A stretch of 64,000 nt of DNA, from the NCBI RefSeq assembly GCF_014451325.2, contig NZ_JACSCH020000008.1:248001-312000 (forward strand). Reading direction: 5' to 3'. Made by a program: the position numbers and the translations under genes. The notes beneath the pieces are model-generated. The model searched no databases. It was not told the DNA's origin and saw only the letters and a list, made by a program, of their open reading frames with translations. Positions within the stretch are counted from its first letter, which is position 1. Each line of letters opens with the position of its first letter. This stretch comes from Streptomyces sp. CB02980. GTDB taxonomy: Bacteria > Actinomycetota > Actinomycetes > Streptomycetales > Streptomycetaceae. Shown piece after piece: positions 59,301-64,000 of this stretch.

Positions 59301-59480
59301 TCACTCCCGTAGCCGCTCCGCCGTCCGTTGTTCGACGATCACCAGGAAGGCGTCGGACTCCAGGTCCATGACGACCCGGGCCGCCACCCCCTCGTCCCTG
59401 CGCGCCCCGGCGAACTCCTCCGCCGGCCAGCTGCCCCGCGGGCCGCCGGCCGGAAATCGTTCGAGAACCCTGCGACTCAT
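59301..59480 (-). CDS. Small 59-residue hypothetical protein
   Basis: Encodes MSRRVLERFPAGGPRGSWPA then EEFAGARRDEGVAARVVMDLESDAFLVIVE. Composition and the strand-like ending VVMDLESDAFLVIV look like a real small protein, and I recall similar short streptomycete proteins, but no function can be given. ATG at 59478-59480; GGAG is close in front. Convergent with the ROK gene. Confidence 0.6.
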   Translation of the reverse strand: MSRRVLERFPAGGPRGSWPAEEFAGARRDEGVAARVVMDLESDAFLVIVEQRTAERLRE

Positions 59481-59636
59481 CTCTCCGCACCCCCTCGTGC
59501 TTGCCGTTCTCAACGACCCCCGCGCGGAAGTGTCACGCTCATGCCCAAGCGGACGCATATGCCAGGACATGCGTTCGTGGTTTTCGTGGCAGGGTGTTGG
59601 GGGCAATCCACAGGGGGCTGTCGAAGAGGGGGAATC

Positions 59637-60671
59637 GTGATCGTCTGGGTCAACGGTGCGTTCGGCGCGGGGAAGTCCAGCACCGCGCGCGAGCTGGTCG
59701 ATCTGATCCCGAACAGCACGCTGTACGACCCCGAGGTCACCGGCGGGGGCCTGCGCGGCATGCTGCCGGCCAAGCGGCTCGCCGAGGTCGAGGACTACCA
59801 GGACCTGCCGATCTGGCGGCGCCTGGTGGTCGACACCGCCGCCGCCCTGCTCGCCGAGCTCGGCGGAGTCCTGGTCGTCCCCATGACCCTGCTGCGCCAG
59901 GAGTACCGCGACGAGATCTTCGGCGGGCTCGCCGCCCGCCGCATCGACGTCCGCCATGTGCTGCTGGCCCCGGAGGAAACGATCCTGCGGCAGCGGATCG
60001 ACGACAGGTCCGAGTACGGCGACCCCGACGTCGACGCCCGCGTCCGGGAGTGGTGTCACGGCCATCTCGCGCCGTACCGGGCCGCGCTCGGCTGGCTCGC
60101 CGCCGAGGCGTACGTGGTCGACACCTCGGCGCTCACCGTGGCCGAGGCCGCCCGGTCCGTCGCCGACGCGGTCCGGGCCGGCCGTGCCGCCCCCTGCGGC
60201 ATCGTCCAGACCCCCGAACCGACCGGCGAGACCGTCGCCGCCGGAGTCCTGCTCTTCGACGAGCGGGATCGTTTCCTCCTGGTCGACCCCACCTACAAGC
60301 CGGGCTGGGAGTTCCCCGGCGGTGTCGTCGAGGCCGGCGAACCCCCGGCCCGCGCCGGAATGCGCGAGGTGGCCGAGGAGATAGGCCTCGAACTCGACGC
60401 CGTGCCCCGCCTCCTGCTCGTCGACTGGGAACGCCCCAAGCCGCCCGGGTACGGCGGACTCCGCCTCCTCTTCGACGGCGGCACGCTCGGCCCCGCCGAC
60501 ACGGAACGCCTCCACCTACCCGGCGCCGAACTCCGCGACTGGCGCTTCGTCACCGAGGAGGAGGCCGCCGACCTCCTGCCCCCCGTCCGCTACCGCCGCC
60601 TCCGCTGGGCCCTGCGCGCCCGCGAACGCGGCACGGTGCTCAACCTGGAGGCCGGGGACCCGGTGGGCTGA
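59637..60671 (+). CDS. P-loop kinase-like domain fused to a Nudix hydrolase
   Basis: 344 residues. N-terminal (1-175): Walker A VNGAFGAGKSSTARELVDLI, lid-like VLLAPEETILRQRIDDRSEY and an ending WLAAEAYVVDTSALTVAEAA, as in small-molecule kinase or chloramphenicol-phosphotransferase-like proteins. C-terminal (190-330): Nudix box FPGGVVEAGEPPARAGMREV then AEEIGLELD (GX5EX7REUXEEXGU). The order kinase-Nudix suggests phosphorylation linked to hydrolysis of a nucleoside diphosphate derivative. GTG start at 59637 with GAAGAGGGGG. Stop codon is in a tandem array. Confidence 0.88.
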   Translation: MIVWVNGAFGAGKSSTARELVDLIPNSTLYDPEVTGGGLRGMLPAKRLAEVEDYQDLPIWRRLVVDTAAALLAELGGVLVVPMTLLRQEYRDEIFGGLAARRIDVRHVLLAPEETILRQRIDDRSEYGDPDVDARVREWCHGHLAPYRAALGWLAAEAYVVDTSALTVAEAARSVADAVRAGRAAPCGIVQTPEPTGETVAAGVLLFDERDRFLLVDPTYKPGWEFPGGVVEAGEPPARAGMREVAEEIGLELDAVPRLLLVDWERPKPPGYGGLRLLFDGGTLGPADTERLHLPGAELRDWRFVTEEEAADLLPPVRYRRLRWALRARERGTVLNLEAGDPVG

Positions 60672-60748
60672 CGGCCACGACCGGGAGACCCGGTGGGCCG
60701 ACGGTCGCGGCCGGGCGTCCCGGTGGTGGGCCGACGGTCGCGGTCAGG
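60658..60748. repeat. Three-copy 30-bp tandem array across the kinase-Nudix stop codon
   Basis: Units at 60658-60687, 60688-60718 and 60719-60748 share CCCGGTGGG(C)CGACGG and CGCGGCCGGG or variants. GTCGCGGTCAGGCC then recurs at about 60737 and 60757, running up to the stop of the convergent MBL gene at 60764. Confidence 0.85.
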
Positions 60749-60763
60749 CCGTAGCCGTCGCGG

Positions 60764-61465
60764 TCAGGCCACCGCCGTCGCGGCCGCCGCGGTCAGTCGC
60801 GCCGCCGTGTCCGAGGTCACCGGCGCGCCGTGACCGCAGCACAACACCGACGGGCCCAGCTTCGCGAGCAGCCGCATCGAGTCCAGCGCGAGAGCGCGGT
60901 CGACATGGAGCACGCCGAACATCACGTCCGGCACCGACGCCACCGTGTCCCCGGTGAACAGCACACCGTGGCGCGGGAGATGGACGGCGATCGAACCGGG
61001 CGTGTGGCCGGGGGCGTGCACCACCACCGCGCCGCCGCCGAAGCCGAGCACCTCGCCGTCCTCGACCTCCCGGTCGACCCGGGTCGGCGGCGCCTCCGGC
61101 GAGGTCACACCGTGCTCGAAGATCGGGATCTCCCAGTCCAGGACGTGCGGCTCCGGCACCGGCGCCTCGCCCCGGATCACCGGCGCGTCGAGCCCGTGCG
61201 CGAGGATCTCGGCCCCGTGCCGGTCCGCCAGCTCCTGCGCCGAGCCCACGTGGTCCCGGTGGCAGTGGGTCAGCACGATCCGGCGCAGCCGGTCCGGGTC
61301 CAGGCCGACGGACCGTATCGCCGCGGCCGTCTCGTCCGCCATGCCGGCCCAGCCGGCGTCGATCAGGGTCAGCTCCTCCTCGTCCTGCCACAGGTAGGCC
61401 TGGCCGATGGAGTAGTCGAGGAGGTGCAGACGTGGGGTGATCCTGCCGAGCTCGATGGATGCCAT
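60764..61465 (-). CDS. Metallo-beta-lactamase-fold hydrolase
   Basis: 233 residues. Zinc motif LTHCHRDHVGSAQELADRHG (HxHxDH), third and fourth ligands in APGHTPGSIAVHL and LFTGDTVASV, terminal His in LCCGHGAPV. Glyoxalase II-like group of small MBL hydrolases; substrate unknown. ATG at 61465. Confidence 0.92.
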   Translation of the reverse strand: MASIELGRITPRLHLLDYSIGQAYLWQDEEELTLIDAGWAGMADETAAAIRSVGLDPDRLRRIVLTHCHRDHVGSAQELADRHGAEILAHGLDAPVIRGEAPVPEPHVLDWEIPIFEHGVTSPEAPPTRVDREVEDGEVLGFGGGAVVVHAPGHTPGSIAVHLPRHGVLFTGDTVASVPDVMFGVLHVDRALALDSMRLLAKLGPSVLCCGHGAPVTSDTAARLTAAAATAVA

Positions 61466-61513
61466 ACGGCGAACCTACGTATCTCCGCAGGTCCGCCGCA
61501 TGCTTCTACGCTC

Positions 61514-61530
61514 TCGGCGAGCTTCGCCGA
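61514..61530. terminator. Hairpin downstream of the M20 peptidase gene
   Basis: TCGGCGA / TCGCCGA with loop GCT, between the M20 peptidase stop and the MBL start on the same strand. Confidence 0.6.
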
Positions 61531-61550
61531 ACGCTGAACGTGTCCGCCCG

Positions 61551-62915
61551 TCAGTTCTGCTTCTGGCGCGCGTAGTTGAGCAGGAAGTGCGCCTCGGCCA
61601 CGGACAGCCGCTCCAGCTCGTCCGGCGAGACGGACTCGTTGGGCGCGTGGATCTGGGCCTCCGGCTCGCTCAGACCGATCAGCAGGATCTCCGACTCCGG
61701 GTACAGCGAGGCCAGCGTGTTGCACAGCGGGATCGAGCCGCCCATGCCCGCCGTCTGCATCTCCTGACCGGGGTACGCGATCCGCATCGCCTCGGCCATC
61801 GACGCGTACGCCGGGCTCGACGTGTCCGCCTGGAACGGCTGACCCTGGCCGACCTGTTCGAGCGAGACCCGGGCGTTCCACGGCGTGTGCTTCTCGATGT
61901 GCGCGAAGAGCAGCTTCGTCACCTCGGCCGAGTCCAGACCCGGCGGCACCCGCAGGCTGAGCTGGGCGCGGGCCGAGGACGGGATCGACGGGGTCGCCCC
62001 GGCGACCGGGTGGCAGTCGATGCCGATGACGGTGACGGCGGGACGCGCCCAGATCCGGTCGGCGACCGTACCGGCACCCGGCAGGGCCACTCCCGTGAGG
62101 ACCTTGGCGTCCTGGCGGAAGTCCTCCTCCGGGTACTGCAGCCCCTCCCACACCTGGTCGCCCGGCAGCCCGTCGATGACGGTGGAACCGTCCGGGCCGC
62201 GCAGCGAGTCAAGTACGCGGATCAGCGCGGCCAGCGCGTCCGGCGCGGCACCGCCGAACTGACCGGAGTGCAGATTGCCCTCCAGGGTGTCGATCCCCAC
62301 CCGGATCATCGTCATGCCGCGCAGGGTCGCGGTCACGGTCGGCAGCCCCACCCGGAAGTTGCCCGCGTCGCCGATCACGATCGCGTCGGAGACGAGCAGT
62401 TCGGGGTGCTGCTCCGCGTACCGCTCGAGACCGCCGGTGCCCTGCTCCTCCGAACCCTCGACGATCACCTTGACCGTCACGGGAATGCCGCCGTTCGCCT
62501 TGAGGGCGCGCAGCGCGAGCAGGTGCAGGATGAAGCCGCCCTTGCAGTCGGCCGTGCCACGCCCGTACCAGCGCCCGTTGCGCTCCGTCAGCTCGAACGG
62601 CGGGGTCAGCCAGGCGGACTCGTCCAGCTTCGGCTGTACGTCGTAGTGCGCGTACAGAAGGACGGTCGGCGCGCCGACCGGGCCGGGCAGGAGGCCGTAC
62701 ACGGCCTGCGAGCCGTCCGGGGTGTCGAGCAGCGCCACGTCCTGGAAGTCCTCGGCGCGCAGCGCGTCCGCGACCCAGTTCGCGGCGCCCTCGCACTCGC
62801 TGCGGGGCGCCACGGCCTCGTCCGCCACCGACTCGAAGGCCACCAGCTCCGTGAGCTCGGCCTTGGCACGGGGCATCAGGGACCGGACGGTCTCGGCGAT
62901 CGGATTCGAGGTCAT
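61551..62915 (-). CDS. M20-family metallopeptidase (dipeptidase-like)
   Basis: 454 residues. Metal ligands visible: LLYAHYDVQP (His, catalytic Asp), GRGTADCKGGFILHLLA (bridging Asp), IVEGSEEQGTGG (catalytic Glu-Glu), VIGDAGNF and the C-terminal HAPNE. Dimerisation domain in the middle (about 190-310). Likely cytoplasmic dipeptidase or related amidohydrolase. ATG at 62915 with AGGAG seven bases before it; GTG at 62921 has an unsuitable spacing. Confidence 0.95.
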   Translation of the reverse strand: MTSNPIAETVRSLMPRAKAELTELVAFESVADEAVAPRSECEGAANWVADALRAEDFQDVALLDTPDGSQAVYGLLPGPVGAPTVLLYAHYDVQPKLDESAWLTPPFELTERNGRWYGRGTADCKGGFILHLLALRALKANGGIPVTVKVIVEGSEEQGTGGLERYAEQHPELLVSDAIVIGDAGNFRVGLPTVTATLRGMTMIRVGIDTLEGNLHSGQFGGAAPDALAALIRVLDSLRGPDGSTVIDGLPGDQVWEGLQYPEEDFRQDAKVLTGVALPGAGTVADRIWARPAVTVIGIDCHPVAGATPSIPSSARAQLSLRVPPGLDSAEVTKLLFAHIEKHTPWNARVSLEQVGQGQPFQADTSSPAYASMAEAMRIAYPGQEMQTAGMGGSIPLCNTLASLYPESEILLIGLSEPEAQIHAPNESVSPDELERLSVAEAHFLLNYARQKQN

Positions 62916-62996
62916 GGGCACGCTCCTGATGGGTGCGACGTTTACGACGTAAGGACGGCGTTCGGCGTATGTCGTGGTACGGCGAACGCACCGCCG

Positions 62997-63035
62997 ATCC
63001 TACGGCGCGGGCCTCTGGCTACCGCGCCGTAGGAT
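62997..63035. promoter_or_regulatory. 14-bp-arm inverted repeat upstream of the geranylgeranyl-reductase-type gene
   Basis: ATCCTACGGCGCGG (62997-63010) and its complement (63022-63035) around an 11-base loop; a separate dyad TTACGACGTAA lies at 62942-62952. The larger repeat ends 45 bases before the gene's GTG. It could be an operator, an attenuator or a terminator for an earlier transcript; there is no earlier plus-strand gene close by. Confidence 0.65.
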
Positions 63036-63080
63036 GCGTCAGGAGCAGACCACCGGTCGGATCAGGAGCAGAAGCACATC

Positions 63081-64000
63081 GTGAGCAGCGAGCAAGCGGA
63101 GAACGCCGGTCCGGAGAACACCGCGCCCGAAGGCGCGGCTCCTGAGGGCATCACGGACGGGGTGTCGGACGCGGTGTCGGACGAGGTCACGGACGCCGAG
63201 GCGTCCCACGTATCGCACGAATCGCACGACGGGGCGCCCGCGGAGGAGGCCTTGGACGCCGTGACGGCCGACGCCGTGACCGCCCTGGACGATGTGGGCG
63301 GTGTCGATGGCGCGGAGGGCGCGAACACCGAGGTCTGGGACGTCGTGGTCGTCGGCGCGGGGCCCGGCGGCGCGTCCGCGGCCTACGCGGCGGCGGTCGC
63401 CGGACGACGGGTGCTGCTCCTGGAGAAGTCCGAGCTGCCCCGGTACAAGACCTGCGGCGGAGGCATCATCGGCCCCTCCCGCGACTGTCTGCCGCCCGGC
63501 TTCGAACTGCCCCTCCAGGACCGGGTGCACGCCGTCACCTTCTCCCTGGACGGCCGTTTCGCCCGTACCCGCCGCTCGCGGAAGATGCTCTTCGGGCTCA
63601 TCAACCGCCCGGAGTTCGACGCCCAGCTCGTCGAGCACGCCCAGAAGGCCGGCGCCGAGCTGCGGACCGGGGTCACGGTGACCCGCGTGGAGCAGCACGG
63701 CCCGGCGGTGCCGGACCGGCGGACCGTCGCCGTGGTGCTCGCCGACGGCGAGACCGTGCTCGCGCGCGCGGTCGTCGGCGCCGACGGCAGTGCCAGCCGG
63801 ATAGGCGCGCATGTCGGGGTGAAGCTCGGTCAGGTCGACCTGGGCCTGGAGGCGGAGATTCCGGTACCGCCGTCCGTGGCCGAGGACTGGAAGGGCCGCG
63901 TCCTCATCGACTGGGGCCCGATGCCCGGCAGTTACGGGTGGGTGTTCCCCAAGGGCGACACCCTGACGGTCGGCGTCATCTCGGCGCGCGGCGAGGGCGC
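63081..64000 (+). CDS. Geranylgeranyl-reductase-family flavoprotein (3' end beyond window)
   Basis: At least 306 residues; the frame is open to the window edge. After an acidic, low-complexity N-terminus of about 80 residues (many Asp/Glu/Ala, DGVSDAVSDEVTDAEASHV) comes an FAD domain: VVVVGAGPGGASAAYAAAVA, LLEKSELPRYKTCGGGIIGP, FGLINRPEFDAQLVEHAQKA, AVVGADGSASRIGAHVG and GWVFPKGDTLTVGVISARGE. These blocks match geranylgeranyl reductases, which in actinobacteria saturate isoprenoid side chains such as that of menaquinone. GTG at 63081 is supported by AGGAG at 63064-63068 with long spacing. Partial at the 3' end. Confidence 0.9.
   Translation, partial: MSSEQAENAGPENTAPEGAAPEGITDGVSDAVSDEVTDAEASHVSHESHDGAPAEEALDAVTADAVTALDDVGGVDGAEGANTEVWDVVVVGAGPGGASAAYAAAVAGRRVLLLEKSELPRYKTCGGGIIGPSRDCLPPGFELPLQDRVHAVTFSLDGRFARTRRSRKMLFGLINRPEFDAQLVEHAQKAGAELRTGVTVTRVEQHGPAVPDRRTVAVVLADGETVLARAVVGADGSASRIGAHVGVKLGQVDLGLEAEIPVPPSVAEDWKGRVLIDWGPMPGSYGWVFPKGDTLTVGVISARGEG

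Overview
The window is a high-GC stretch from a Streptomyces-type actinomycete. Evidence for this is the strong G/C bias at third codon positions, frequent GTG/TTG starts, many overlapping stop/start pairs, and typical streptomycete families (LuxR ATPase regulator, MocR, DUF305/LVIVD, DUF6421, DUF5134, PAS-GAF-PP2C phosphatase). No rRNA, intact tRNA, insertion sequence, prophage or CRISPR array was seen.

Region 1 (1-2.4 kb) is accessory: a STAS protein, an ArsR regulator, a frameshifted arylamine N-acetyltransferase remnant, a VOC protein and an AhpD-like protein with a 15-bp-arm palindrome at its start. Region 2 (2.5-12.0 kb) is the most distinctive: a five-gene minus-strand operon with homologues of the complete bisindole/indolocarbazole core. 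Read in the direction of transcription it holds a second flavin monooxygenase, an L-tryptophan oxidase (StaO/RebO), a chromopyrrolate synthase (StaD/RebD/VioB), a StaC/RebC monooxygenase and a StaP/RebP cytochrome P450. No halogenase, sugar or methyltransferase gene lies in the window. The inferred product is an indolocarbazole aglycone (K252c or arcyriaflavin type) modified by the extra flavoenzyme. An AraC regulator and a divergent DUF2000 gene border it.

Region 3 (13.6-31 kb) is regulatory and orphan-metabolic. A MocR regulator is divergent from a Tm-1-like/TIM-barrel pair. A large LuxR ATPase is convergent with a TPR/Ser-Thr kinase operon. Then come a PAS-GAF-PP2C phosphatase, a DinB protein, a MerR-TOBE regulator with its probable operator, an Lrp regulator, an FAD-Rieske oxidoreductase and a coiled-coil protein. 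Region 4 (31-46 kb) carries a FUSC transporter, a beta-propeller lactonase behind a DasR-like site, a CbiX-like protein, an N-acetylglucosamine-kinase-like ATPase, Ung, a BNR-repeat protein, an old yellow enzyme with a divergent ArsR repressor, DUF305/LVIVD envelope proteins, TetR, PAP2, M56 peptidase and DUF5134.

Region 5 (46-64 kb) is more core-like. It has GNAT; a coupled DUF6421-SDR-threonine aldolase operon; a transglutaminase-like gene that looks leaderless; a B3/B4-domain protein; an acyltransferase; and a thioredoxin. It continues with a flavin reductase preceded by a 26-codon putative leader peptide, EtfBA, an HpcH-like lyase, LacI divergent from a ROK kinase, a kinase-Nudix fusion, an MBL hydrolase, an M20 peptidase and a geranylgeranyl-reductase-type flavoprotein cut by the window edge.

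A recurring structural theme is short tandem arrays (8-48 bp units, 2-7 copies) that begin at or span the stop codons of unrelated genes. All calls come from reading the sequence and remembered family signatures; no database search was run.
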